A DNA stretch of 64,000 nt from PALSA-129 sp963842505 (GTDB lineage Bacteria > Acidobacteriota > Terriglobia > Bryobacterales > Bryobacteraceae): assembly GCA_963842505.1 (NCBI GenBank), contig CAWJGZ010000001.1, forward strand, positions 2,232,001-2,296,000. Direction: 5' to 3'. The position numbers and the translations under genes were made by a program. The number at the start of each line of letters is the position of its first letter. Position 1 is the stretch's first letter. Below, piece after piece: positions 42,545-50,680 of the stretch. Below the pieces are notes generated by a model, which saw only the letters and a program-made list of their open reading frames with translations, made no database searches and was not told where the DNA came from.

Positions 42545-42588
42545 CCGGCGGAGCAGGCCGGCATACTCGTGCCGGCCTGCTCCGCCGG
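42545..42588 (-). terminator. 19-bp stem-loop between flp pilin and cpaB
   Basis: Perfect 19-bp arms (42545-42563 and 42570-42588) flank a six-base loop, six bases after the flp stop on the minus strand. There is no T-run, so it is more likely an mRNA-stabilising or attenuating hairpin that lets the pilin message accumulate over the downstream tad genes than a full stop. Confidence 0.6.
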
Positions 42589-42593
42589 GTGAA

Positions 42594-42776
42594 TTAACTG
42601 GCCTGGGCGTTGGCCTGTACCAACTGGTTGTTGGTGGTCATCCAAATGCCCTTGATGCTGCCGCCGGCGCCCAAGAAGAGGGCGGCCGAAGCCAGCGCTA
42701 CGAACGCCATGAGCAGGGTATACTCGATGAGGTCCTGCCCCTGTTCGTCCTTCCAGAAGTTGCGCAAAAACGTCAT
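42594..42776 (-). CDS. flp: Flp-type IVb pilin
   Basis: The 60-residue prepilin is MTFLRNFWKDEQGQDLIEYT, then LLMAFVALASAALFLGAGG and a short polar tail. The G|QDLIEYTLL site is the class IVb prepilin cleavage site, with a glutamate at +5, as in other Flp pilins. It is the major subunit of the Tad pilus. It lies at the 5' side of cpaB, rcpA, tadZ, tadA, tadB and tadC, so it opens the operon. No prepilin peptidase is in the window. Confidence 0.95.
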   Translation of the reverse strand: MTFLRNFWKDEQGQDLIEYTLLMAFVALASAALFLGAGGSIKGIWMTTNNQLVQANAQAS

Positions 42777-42787
42777 TGTGTTCGCTC

Positions 42788-44464
42788 CTATGTTTTTGTT
42801 TTTTTCTCTGTGATCGCTTGATCACTAGCCTCTGTTTTCGTGACCTCGCGATCACGGCCTGCTCCGCTGCCCTGGTGGGCGACGGATTTCGATATGCCCG
42901 CGGACTTTTCAGTCGGCCGGAAGATCAGAGCCACGCCGTCGTCGTACACCACGCGCCAGCGGCTGGATTCTTTCAGCGCGCCGGCGAGCGGCGCGTCAGT
43001 GGGCAATAAAATCGTGTCGACGTCGAACCCGTTGAGAGTGCGCTCCCAATCGTATTTCACGTTCAGAACGTCGATGTACTTTTCTTCGAAGGCGGCGCCG
43101 TAGAAATCGCTGCGGCCGTCCACAAATACCTTGTCCGAGGGATAGAGGCGCCAGATCAGGTAGCCGCCCCAGACGTCGTTGGTAAAGATCCGCGGCTCCG
43201 GCATTCTCTTCAAGGCTTCGATGGCCCTGGCGGGATAGGACTGCGGATCGTATTCGGCGCGAAACCGCTTGGGTGGCGCGGGCGCGAACAACAGAGCCAC
43301 CAGCAGGGCCACGCCCAGCACACTCAGCAGGTGGAAGCGGGGAATCCGGTCCGTGTCCGCTGTTTCCGCGGCAATCTGGTTGTACCTGGCCGCCGCCCGC
43401 CGCACCCACTCCGCCAATGCGGATTCCGGCAGACCGTTCAGCCACGCCTGCACCATGCCGGCCACCGGTGGGGCGGCCACGAGCATGAAGATCGGAATAT
43501 TGCGCGCGGCCAGCAGGCCCAGGTGTCCGAATATCACCAGCAGCAGAGATTCCGTGTAGCGCCCCTGCCGCGCGTACCAGAAGACCGCGACCGCGGAGAG
43601 CAACAGCATGGTTTCGAAGAAAATCGCCACCGGGTGGTGGAAGCTGAGCGAGAAAAACTCGATGATGTGCTGCGAAGCGTAGGGATCCCGCAGATACTGG
43701 AACAGGTGTACGTGCAGGCGATAGGTATAGGGGTTGATCAGGCTGGCCGCCAGGCACGCGGCGGCGCATGCGAAATAGCGGATGGCCCGCCGCCATGCCG
43801 GCGCGCGCGTTTCGGGATCGGCCGTCAGCGCCATCTGCGCCAGCTCGCCGGCGCCGTATGCCGCCGCCAGGGCGATTCCCACGAAGAATCCTCCGTGCAG
43901 GTTGGTCCACAGGATGGTCGCCACCGGCAGCATCGCCAGATACGGCACTCGCCCCCATCGCGGCTGGCCTTCCCGGACGCGCTCCAGAGCCGCGTAGAAG
44001 AGAATTACGAACAGCAATGTGAAGAGGTGGGGCCGCGCGAGCCAGTGCACCGACGATGTGGCCGCCGCCACAATGGTCACCACGATCGCCGTCACCGGGT
44101 TGGCCTTGCGCCGCGCCAACAGGAACAACGCCGCAAACGTAGCGCTCAACAGGAGGATGGCCAACAGCACCACTCCGCGCAGTCCCCACATGGCGTTCAG
44201 GCCGGCGAAGATCACGTCCGAAAGCCACTCCCACGCGAACCACACGCCGCCGGGCTTGGAAAAGGAAAACACGTCGTGGGTGGGCACCAGGTGGTTCGAG
44301 ACGATCCATTCGCCGGTGCGAATGTGCCATCCCGTGTCGCAATCGCTGAGCAGGGTTTTGACGCCTTCCATGCGCCCGAATAGAAAGACGATGGGCATCA
44401 GGAATGCGAAGTCCGCCAGCGAGGGCAGCCACTTGATCGCGAATTGGGAGCCTCTGGTTTCCAT
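42788..44464 (-). CDS. Polytopic membrane protein upstream of flp
   Basis: The 558-residue protein has about 11 helices between residues 15 and ~385 and a soluble C-terminal region of ~150 residues. A periplasmic loop after the first helix carries LLSDCDTGWHIRTGEW, an acidic motif typical of GT-C glycosyltransferases of the PMT/ArnT type. A DUF-like end (FVDGRSDFYG...ILLPTDAPLAGAL) follows. The precise transfer reaction cannot be read. It lies 11 bases upstream of flp, on the same strand, so it may be co-transcribed with the pilus genes and act on pilin or surface glycans. Confidence 0.72.
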   Translation of the reverse strand: METRGSQFAIKWLPSLADFAFLMPIVFLFGRMEGVKTLLSDCDTGWHIRTGEWIVSNHLVPTHDVFSFSKPGGVWFAWEWLSDVIFAGLNAMWGLRGVVLLAILLLSATFAALFLLARRKANPVTAIVVTIVAAATSSVHWLARPHLFTLLFVILFYAALERVREGQPRWGRVPYLAMLPVATILWTNLHGGFFVGIALAAAYGAGELAQMALTADPETRAPAWRRAIRYFACAAACLAASLINPYTYRLHVHLFQYLRDPYASQHIIEFFSLSFHHPVAIFFETMLLLSAVAVFWYARQGRYTESLLLVIFGHLGLLAARNIPIFMLVAAPPVAGMVQAWLNGLPESALAEWVRRAAARYNQIAAETADTDRIPRFHLLSVLGVALLVALLFAPAPPKRFRAEYDPQSYPARAIEALKRMPEPRIFTNDVWGGYLIWRLYPSDKVFVDGRSDFYGAAFEEKYIDVLNVKYDWERTLNGFDVDTILLPTDAPLAGALKESSRWRVVYDDGVALIFRPTEKSAGISKSVAHQGSGAGRDREVTKTEASDQAITEKKTKT

Positions 44465-44471
44465 CGGGGGA

Positions 44472-44870
44472 TCACGCCATCCAGGAACTCGCCACCGGCG
44501 TCAGGGCTTCAACGGCGCGAATGCGATCGTGGAAGGAGCGGAAATCCATGTAGTTCACGCGCAACGCCACCTTGGGGTTTTCGGACCCTCCAATCACCCG
44601 CGTCACGGTTCCCTGACAATGAATGCATTTCTGTCCGAATCCATGATTTGCCGGCAGTTCAATTTCTATCGTGACAATTTGGCCCACGCCCGGGACCGCG
44701 ACCGCCGGCCCATCTCCGCTCCAGATCACCAAAACCCCGCTGCGGCTGATATTCTCCGTGGTCATCGTGCTTCGCAACCACACCGCCGGTGACGTAACGT
44801 GGCACCGTAGCTGGATTTCGATTCGCGGACTCTCGCGCCTGTTGATGTTCTTCATTTCTTTGGACGCCAT
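44472..44870 (-). CDS. PilZ-domain c-di-GMP-binding protein
   Basis: The 132-residue protein is almost entirely a PilZ domain: INRRESPRIEIQLRC with the RxxxR ligand arm, then TTENISRSGVLVIW ((D/N)xSxxG motif) and a late VALRVNYMDF strand. PilZ domains bind c-di-GMP. It precedes the polytopic membrane gene and the Tad operon on the same strand, so it may pass a c-di-GMP signal to surface structures. Only one domain, no membrane segment. Confidence 0.88.
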   Translation of the reverse strand: MASKEMKNINRRESPRIEIQLRCHVTSPAVWLRSTMTTENISRSGVLVIWSGDGPAVAVPGVGQIVTIEIELPANHGFGQKCIHCQGTVTRVIGGSENPKVALRVNYMDFRSFHDRIRAVEALTPVASSWMA

Positions 44871-45362
44871 GGCGAATTTAGCTCCCCAGGAGCCTTCGTA
44901 TCAATATAGGAAAAGGGCTATACCCCACTATTGCCGAAGGTTATCAATAAATATTGCTTTCTCTTTACGCCGTTCTGGAGCCGTCTCCAGCGTCCTTGGC
45001 CACCCATTTGAGGGGTAAAGGTAACTATCCAGGGCGTATGCGATAGGGTTATTAGCCGGTAATTGTCGAATATTTAATGTGAATTGACGACATGCAGCGG
45101 ACCATTCTAAAATTCTTTTAATATATTGAAATTAAAAGCTTTATAAGTAATTATTGGCGCCGTAAATTGCTTTCGTTGATTATTAATCGTCTTATAAATA
45201 GACAAATAATTATCGTAGAATTACGCAAATTGTTATTGACAACCGAAGTAAATAATCGGAGAATACATGAGAAATGCCAAGCGAACCCAGGGAATAATAA
45301 ATAGACGTTTCCCGGCCGCCGCAAAAACGGCAACGATTGGCGCTGAAGAAAAGGTGGAGAAT
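44871..45362 (+). promoter_or_regulatory. AT-rich regulatory region before the NarL-type regulator
   Basis: Roughly 45040-45270 is far richer in A and T than the rest of the window and holds many poly-A/T tracts and TTGACA (45235-45240). It separates two divergent transcription units (PilZ and the NarL-type regulator). It probably contains promoters and bent DNA. A minus-strand frame here is not supported as a gene. Confidence 0.45.
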
Positions 45363-46115
45363 ATGACGCGAATTCTTCTTTATAGCGATGAACCGATCCT
45401 GGCCAAGGGACTTGAGTCCGTGCTGCGCCAGGTGGACGGTTTCGACCTGCTGCCAACCTGCGGCAGCGTCGCATCGCTTGTCGAGCAGATGGCCCAGGGC
45501 TCCCCCGAATTGGTGCTGATGGACCTTACCCCCGAGATCACGTTCGCGGTGCTGAATGAAATGAAGCACGCGATGATGAGCTGCAAGATTGTTCTGTGGG
45601 TGAATTCTATTTCCACGGAGCTGGCATTCCAGGCCATGGGGCTAGGAGTGCGAGGGATTCTCCGCAAGACGCTGCCCACCGACCTCCAGGTGAAGTGCCT
45701 GCAGAAGGTCCAGGCCGGCGAGCTGTGGTTCGAGAAGGCTCTTACCGACAGTTTCCTGTGCGCCCGCCGCGTGGCCCTCACGCAGCGCGAAGGCCAACTG
45801 GTCAGCCTGCTCTCGCAGGGTCTAAAGAATAAGGAGATCGCCTCCACGCTGCTGATCTCGGAAGGCACGGTGAAGGTTTACCTCTCGCGGCTGTTCCAGA
45901 AGGTTGGAGTGAAGGACCGCTTCGAGCTGGCTTTGTTCGGGCTCAAGAACCTGACCACCGGGCAACTGCCGGTCGGCGAAAAAGGTCAGCGCGCCGGCGC
46001 CAGTTCCATGCCCGGGCTGCGCTCTCTGGTTCTCGAACGGACGGCCGAACGCGCCGAAAATTCGACTCGCACGTTCGCTACGCCCCTGCGTCCCATCGCC
46101 GGGGGCCGTTACTGA
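45363..46115 (+). CDS. NarL/LuxR-type response regulator
   Basis: The 250-residue protein has a receiver (MTRILLYSDEPILAKGLESVL...VLMDLTPE with the phosphorylated aspartate, then GILRKTLP with the lysine) and a LuxR-type HTH (LTQREGQLVSLLSQGLKNKEIASTLLISEGTVKVYLSRLF). GGTGGAG just upstream supports the ATG at 45363 over the ATG at 45267. The receiver residues are complete, so it probably has a phospho-donor kinase, which is not adjacent. The last 45 residues after the HTH are unique, basic and proline-rich. Confidence 0.9.
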   Translation: MTRILLYSDEPILAKGLESVLRQVDGFDLLPTCGSVASLVEQMAQGSPELVLMDLTPEITFAVLNEMKHAMMSCKIVLWVNSISTELAFQAMGLGVRGILRKTLPTDLQVKCLQKVQAGELWFEKALTDSFLCARRVALTQREGQLVSLLSQGLKNKEIASTLLISEGTVKVYLSRLFQKVGVKDRFELALFGLKNLTTGQLPVGEKGQRAGASSMPGLRSLVLERTAERAENSTRTFATPLRPIAGGRY

Positions 46116-46117
46116 AC

Positions 46118-46300
46118 TCGCGCCGCAGCGCCCGGGTGAGCGTCGGGAAGAAATCGCCAGCCTCACCCGGGACAGCGGCGCATCCGAGCGGAAGACGATC
46201 TGGCCGCCTTCCCGCTCCACTCCCAACTGGCGCCAGAGATCCGGCAAGTCCACTTCCACAGGCTTCGATCCCATCTCCCAGTACAGCGTGATCAGCACTT
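46118..46300 (-). pseudogene. Possible 3' gene fragment behind a REP-like element
   Basis: The minus frame reads GKVLITLYWEMGSKPVEVDLPDLWRQLGVEREGGQIVF and RSDAPLSRVRLAIS, which looks like genuine protein sequence, the C-terminal end of a longer enzyme. Upstream it runs directly into a REP-like palindrome and has no start signal, so I read it as a remnant. The family is not identified. Confidence 0.3.
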
Positions 46301-46303
46301 TCC

Positions 46304-46361
46304 CGCCGGCAAGAATGCCGGCGTTGCAGGCTGGAAAACCGGGCTGGAAAGCCTGCTCCAC
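46304..46361 (+). repeat. REP-like dispersed palindrome, copy 2
   Basis: A variant of the unit at 59966-60010 with an extra 'aaaccggg' insertion; starts CGCCGGCAAGAATGCCGGCG and ends CTGCTCCAC. A second hairpin GCGCGGGCGG-CA-CCGCCCGCGC lies at 46395-46416, the same class as 28492-28511. Confidence 0.7.
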
Positions 46362-46451
46362 GGTTTGTATCCTGTTACGCCGTTATATGACGGAGCGCGG
46401 GCGGCACCGCCCGCGCCACCAGGAGGTGTGAAAAACCGATTGGCAGGCGAG

Positions 46452-46901
46452 TTAGCAAGCGGTCTTGGATCCGTGAGCTTGCTTCTGAAGCCACGAACTT
46501 AGCCGAGCCTCAATCTGCGCAAAGTTGGTGTAGGGCGCCAGCGTGCAGTTGGGATGCGTGTTGCCGGTGATCAGCAGCGAGATGCGGCTTTCCACGTCGC
46601 GGCGGTAGAACAGCAGCGCCGGGCGCGCGCTCCCACCGAGCAGGTATCCGGCCTCGAAGCCGATGCCGAACGACGAGCCGGACACCTCCGCGATGAAAAT
46701 ATCGCATTGTCGCAACCAGTTCATGTCGCGCTCGAAAACCATGCGCGGCGTGATGTTCCGGTCGAGCTGCGCGGCGTCGTCGCGCACCAGGTGGCGGGTC
46801 AGCACCTGGTGCCCCATTTCCTCGAGGAGCGCCACGATGCGCCGTGCCGTGTCCAAAGCCGACCGGTCTCCAGCCACGGTGAATCCGAAGTACACTTTCA
46901 T
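46452..46901 (-). CDS. Nucleoside 2-deoxyribosyltransferase-like protein
   Basis: The 149-residue protein has the NDT/DNPH1 fold signature: VYFGFTVAGDRS at the start, RDMNWLRQCDIFIAEVSGSSFGIGFEAGYLLG (with the catalytic glutamate in GFEAGY) and PALLFYRRD. Such enzymes cleave or exchange the N-glycosidic bond of deoxynucleosides or their monophosphates. Substrate cannot be read. It stands alone, between REP-like sequences and the next plus-strand gene. Confidence 0.82.
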   Translation of the reverse strand: MKVYFGFTVAGDRSALDTARRIVALLEEMGHQVLTRHLVRDDAAQLDRNITPRMVFERDMNWLRQCDIFIAEVSGSSFGIGFEAGYLLGGSARPALLFYRRDVESRISLLITGNTHPNCTLAPYTNFAQIEARLSSWLQKQAHGSKTAC

Positions 46902-47048
46902 TGTCTGTACGGTAGCATGTCACAAATTCGCAGCAATTCGGCCACGCTCCTGGCCCGCGCGATGGCTCCGCCGGCAAATTTTCGCTCGACGTCGTAAGGG
47001 CGAAGCGAATACGCTAAAAGCCAGAGAAATGGAAAGGAGATGAAACCT

Positions 47049-47537
47049 GTGAATTGGAGAGCAGGCATCCTGATTTCGGCGGCCTGGATGATGCTGGCCG
47101 CCGCGCTTCCGGCGCAAACGGTCCCAAATAAGGCCACCGGCACTGCGCGCGACGACCCCAACGCCAGACCGCCCGTGACCAAGGCCGATGTGCGGATTGT
47201 GCAGCGCGCGAGGGAGATCCTGAATTCGCCCGCCAAATGGAACCGCGCCGACAACCGGGTCTGTCCGGCGGACGCCAAAACCTTCAGCCTTTATTGCGCC
47301 CTGGAAAAGGCCACGGACGAAGTGAGCGGCCACTTCGAACACCGCGGCGCGGCGATGCAGGAGGCGCGATTCGTGATTGAAGACGTCGCTCCGAACTGGA
47401 AAGAGTACGATCACCGCCTGATGGATTACAACAACGACCGCAGAACTACGTTCGCCGATATTCAAAAGGTGTTCCAGCTCTTGGAAGACCGCATCAACAA
47501 GCGCCTGGCGGAAGAGTCCCGGCCCGACAAGAAATAG
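47049..47537 (+). CDS. Exported protein of unknown function
   Basis: I place the start at the GTG at 47049 (VNWRAGILISAAWMMLAAALPAQ): AAGGAG precedes it by nine bases but touches the ATG at 47040, which is too close. The 162-residue protein has a signal peptide and then a helical region with the ordered block KADVRIVQRAREILNSPAKWNR, DNRVCPADAKTFSLYCALEKATDEV and MDYNNDRRTTFADIQKVF. This pattern recurs in acidobacterial hypothetical proteins. Two cysteines (VCP, LYC) may form a disulfide. Function unknown. Confidence 0.75.
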   Translation: MNWRAGILISAAWMMLAAALPAQTVPNKATGTARDDPNARPPVTKADVRIVQRAREILNSPAKWNRADNRVCPADAKTFSLYCALEKATDEVSGHFEHRGAAMQEARFVIEDVAPNWKEYDHRLMDYNNDRRTTFADIQKVFQLLEDRINKRLAEESRPDKK

Positions 47538-47658
47538 CGCCCAGCAAGGCGGCCCGCGGGCCTGTCCGTGAAGTTTCTACATTTCCGTCCGGCGGCAGGA
47601 TCTTACGCCCCGTTCCGGGGCTACCCGTAGTTACGACGGGTTCCACACGGCTCACGCC

Positions 47659-48128
47659 GTGGGCTATCGTCTTTCGCCCTTGCGGGCTAAGGTCAGTACA
47701 CCGTCTTATCAGTACCTTCGTATTCCGCGAAGGCCGCTCCCTGACGGTCGCGGTTCTGTTCGGGGGCGTGCGCGTGAGTAGGGATTCTGCACTACGTGTG
47801 CTAATTTCTGAAAACAAGCAGGGCGACGGGCTAGAAGGGCACGAACTCATCAGGCCAAGTCGCGGATGGCGCGGCCCACGGCTCTGAGATTGGGAACGCG
47901 CATCTCTTCATAGTGGGCTATCGTCTTTCGCCCTTGCGGGCTAAGGTCAGTACACCGTCTTATCAATACCTTTGTATTCCGCGAAGGCCGCTCCCTGACG
48001 GTCGCGGTTCTGTTCGGGGGCGTGCGCGTGAGTAGGGCAGGGCGGGCTAGAAGGGCACGAACCCATCAGGCCAGGTCGCGGATGGCGCGGCCCACGGCTT
48101 TGAGATTGGGAACGCGCATCTCTTCATA
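47659..48128. repeat. Tandem duplication including a gene's 3' end
   Basis: Copy 1 (47659-47912) and copy 2 (47913-48128) share the long intergenic element (GGGCTATCGTCTTTCGCCC ... GGCCGCTCCCTGACGG) and the last ~20 codons of the gene at 48066-49547. Copy 1 has about 40 extra bases near 47784-47823 and several base changes. The only full-length gene end is in copy 2; copy 1 keeps just the C-terminal codons (EMRVPNL.AVGRAIRDLA). Confidence 0.8.
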
Positions 48129-49547
48129 TTCGCGGGAGACGACAATCCCGGAGGCGCCGGCTTCAAAGGCTTTGCGAACGCATTCGTAAATTTTGCCGGG
48201 ATCGCCGGGGATGGTGTTGTTACCCCAGGGTACGTCGAAGCCGATGCCGGAATAAATTTTGGTTCGGTTTTCGGCCGAGGCCTTGCATCGCCTGGTCTCG
48301 CGGTAGACGTAATCGGGAGTGAAGCCGGTGCTCGAGAGCTGGTCGAGGCCGGGCTCCCTGGTCTTGTCGTAGCCGAACAAATCGTAGTAGAGATCGAGGG
48401 ATTGCTGGAGCGAGATATCGCCGAGGATGGTGCGCTGGAAACGGGCCAGGTACCAGTTACGGATGCGCGGGCCGAGAACGTCGTGGTAGAGGATGGGCTT
48501 GATGAAATCGGAGTAGGGGGCCATTTCGGCGAAGGTCATTTCGGCGCGGTAGACCAGATCCCAACTGGATGGCTGATGATCGACGTGCCAGCCGACTTCG
48601 GCGCCGGGGTTGACGGCCTTGACGGCGTGGAAGATGGCCTGTTGCATCTCTTCGCGCGCCTGGCGGTATTGATATTCCCAGGAAAGAATTTCGGGATAGC
48701 GCAGGAGGATGCGCAGAAAACCGGTGAATACGCCCTCGGGCGGTTTGGCGGACGCCAGGCTCCGCACGTAGAGGTAGAGATCTTCAAAGCCCTTGCGAGC
48801 CCGGCCGGGGTCGATGCCGTGGTTGCGGGCGCGATCTTCACAATACGGGCAGAAGCAGGCGGGAGGATCGTCGTTCCAGGGCAGAATGACGTTCATCAAC
48901 GGGCCCATGCGTTCGGCGCCCCATTGCAGGCCATCGAGCTCATAACCGCGGAATAAGTCTTCGACGGTGGCGACCCACCAGGCGCGATAATCGGGATGAT
49001 TCCAGCAAGGGATGTTGGTGGGGCGGCCATAGATATCGCGGGTTGTGATGGTGGAGAAATTGGCGACGGACTGGCCGAGACCGGTGCCTTCGAGGATGCG
49101 CGCATAAAGCTTCATGCCGCGCTGGCGCGCGGGAGCGAGGACTTCGGCGAAGAGATCGCGGCCGGCGAATTCGAAGGTGGAATCGACGGCCTGGTGGCGC
49201 AGGGTGGTGTTCCGGTAGAACTGCTCGTGCGTGCGAACCCAGACGGCGGGGAACTTGCGGCCGCGCATGGGCTTGGGCGCGACGCCGTGGTCGCCGGCGA
49301 GCAACTGCGGGGGCTTGTGCATGTCGCCGTAATAGGTATGGCTGTAGAGCATGAGGCAGTTGATAGCGGCGGTGTCCTGAAGGAGGTCGAGGCAGCGGTC
49401 GATGCCTTCATCGAGCAGGCTGACGGGGCCGATCTGGATGGCGTTGAAGCGGGGCGGGGCCGGCGCGGCAGCCAGAGCGGACACGGCGGGGAGGACGGCG
49501 AGTCCTTTGAGGAAGGCGCGGCGGCCCGGCTGGTTTTCGGGGTGCAT
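48066..49547 (-). CDS. Tat-exported TIM-barrel-like (glycoside-hydrolase-like) protein
   Basis: The 493-residue protein has a Tat-type signal (GRRAFLKGLAVLPAVSALAAA). The mature part has TIM-barrel features: MKLYARILEGTG, NHPDYRAWWVATVEDLFRGYELDGLQWGAERMG, a CFCPYC cysteine pair, EVGWHVDHQPS and a late IYSGIGFDVPWG. It resembles putative glycosyl hydrolase-like proteins of Planctomycetes and Acidobacteria, with no family assigned. The 3' end was duplicated downstream. Catalytic acids cannot be named with confidence. Confidence 0.72.
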   Translation of the reverse strand: MHPENQPGRRAFLKGLAVLPAVSALAAAPAPPRFNAIQIGPVSLLDEGIDRCLDLLQDTAAINCLMLYSHTYYGDMHKPPQLLAGDHGVAPKPMRGRKFPAVWVRTHEQFYRNTTLRHQAVDSTFEFAGRDLFAEVLAPARQRGMKLYARILEGTGLGQSVANFSTITTRDIYGRPTNIPCWNHPDYRAWWVATVEDLFRGYELDGLQWGAERMGPLMNVILPWNDDPPACFCPYCEDRARNHGIDPGRARKGFEDLYLYVRSLASAKPPEGVFTGFLRILLRYPEILSWEYQYRQAREEMQQAIFHAVKAVNPGAEVGWHVDHQPSSWDLVYRAEMTFAEMAPYSDFIKPILYHDVLGPRIRNWYLARFQRTILGDISLQQSLDLYYDLFGYDKTREPGLDQLSSTGFTPDYVYRETRRCKASAENRTKIYSGIGFDVPWGNNTIPGDPGKIYECVRKAFEAGASGIVVSREYEEMRVPNLKAVGRAIRDLA

Positions 49548-49593
49548 GGACCCACTGTAACGGAAAGTCGCGCGGGCAAGTTACACTCTGATT

Positions 49594-50676
49594 GTGCAGG
49601 AAATCCTCGTGGTGAATCCGGGGTCGACTTCGACCAAATTGGCGCTGTATGCGGGCGAGCGGCTTCGGGTGGGCGAGACCATTCGCCACGATGCGGCGCG
49701 GCTGCGGGCGTGTGGCGGGCCGTGGGAGCAGTTCGACCTGCGGTGGCAGGCGGTGGATGAATGGAGTTCGCGGCATGCGCGCGAAGTGGCGGCGGTGGCG
49801 GCGATCGGCGGGATGTTCCGGCCGCTCGAGGGCGGGACGTACGCGGTGAACCAACACATGCTGGCGGATGCGCGCGGCAACCTGCAAGGGGAGCACGTCT
49901 CGAACCTGGGGTGCGAACTGGCGGCGCGGCTGGCGGCGCGCCATGGATGCCCGGCCTACGTGGTGGACCCGGTGTCGGTGGATGAGTTCGACCCGGTGGC
50001 GCGGTATTCGGGGCATCCGGCGATTGAGCGGCGGAGCCTTTCGCACGCGCTGAGCCTGCACGCGACGGCGCGGCGCGCAGCGGTTGAATTGGGTATGGCG
50101 CTGGCGGAGAGCCGGCTGATTGTGGCGCACCTGGGGGGCGGGATCTCAGTGGCGCCGGTGCGCGGCGGCCGCATCATCGATGTGAACGACGCTTCGAGCG
50201 ACGGACCATTTTCGCCGGAGCGGACCGGCGGGCTGCCGCTGCAACCGTTCCTGAGCCTGTGCTTTTCGCAGACTGCTCCGGAATGCGAGACGCGGGACGG
50301 CAAGATGCGGGAACGCGGGATGCGCAAGATGGTGATGGGCCGAGGCGGACTGGTGGCGTACCTGGGGACCAATTCGGCGGTGGAGGTAGAGAAGCGCATC
50401 GCGGGCGGCGACGAGCAGGCGCGCGACGTGTACGAAGCCATGGCATACCAGATCGCGAAAGAGATTGGCGCCATGGCGACGGTGCTGGAAGGACGCTTGC
50501 ATGGGATTGTGCTGGCTGGGGGACTGGCGGCGTCGGCGATGCTGGTCGAGTGGATCCGGCGGCGGGTGGAGTTTCTGGCGCCGGTGCTGGTTTATGCCGG
50601 GGAAGACGAGATGGGCGCGCTGGCGGCGGGGGCGCTGCGAGTGATCCGCGGCGAAGAGGCTGCGCTGGAGTATTGA
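49594..50676 (+). CDS. buk: Butyrate kinase
   Basis: The ASKHA-family protein makes ATP and a short acid from acyl phosphate. It opens MQEILVVNPGSTSTKLALYAGE and keeps the family blocks AVNQHMLADAR, VSNLGCELA, YSGHPAIERRSLSHALS, LIVAHLGGGISVAP, DGPFSPERTGGLP, GGLVAYLGTN and VLAGGLAASA. A ~15-residue insertion (CETRDGKMRERGMRK) before GGLVAYLGTN is unusual. The GTG at 49594 is used. ptb follows after four bases, so the two form an operon. Both enzymes together interconvert acyl-CoA and free acid with ATP yield. Confidence 0.9.
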   Translation: MQEILVVNPGSTSTKLALYAGERLRVGETIRHDAARLRACGGPWEQFDLRWQAVDEWSSRHAREVAAVAAIGGMFRPLEGGTYAVNQHMLADARGNLQGEHVSNLGCELAARLAARHGCPAYVVDPVSVDEFDPVARYSGHPAIERRSLSHALSLHATARRAAVELGMALAESRLIVAHLGGGISVAPVRGGRIIDVNDASSDGPFSPERTGGLPLQPFLSLCFSQTAPECETRDGKMRERGMRKMVMGRGGLVAYLGTNSAVEVEKRIAGGDEQARDVYEAMAYQIAKEIGAMATVLEGRLHGIVLAGGLAASAMLVEWIRRRVEFLAPVLVYAGEDEMGALAAGALRVIRGEEAALEY

Positions 50677-50680
50677 GACC

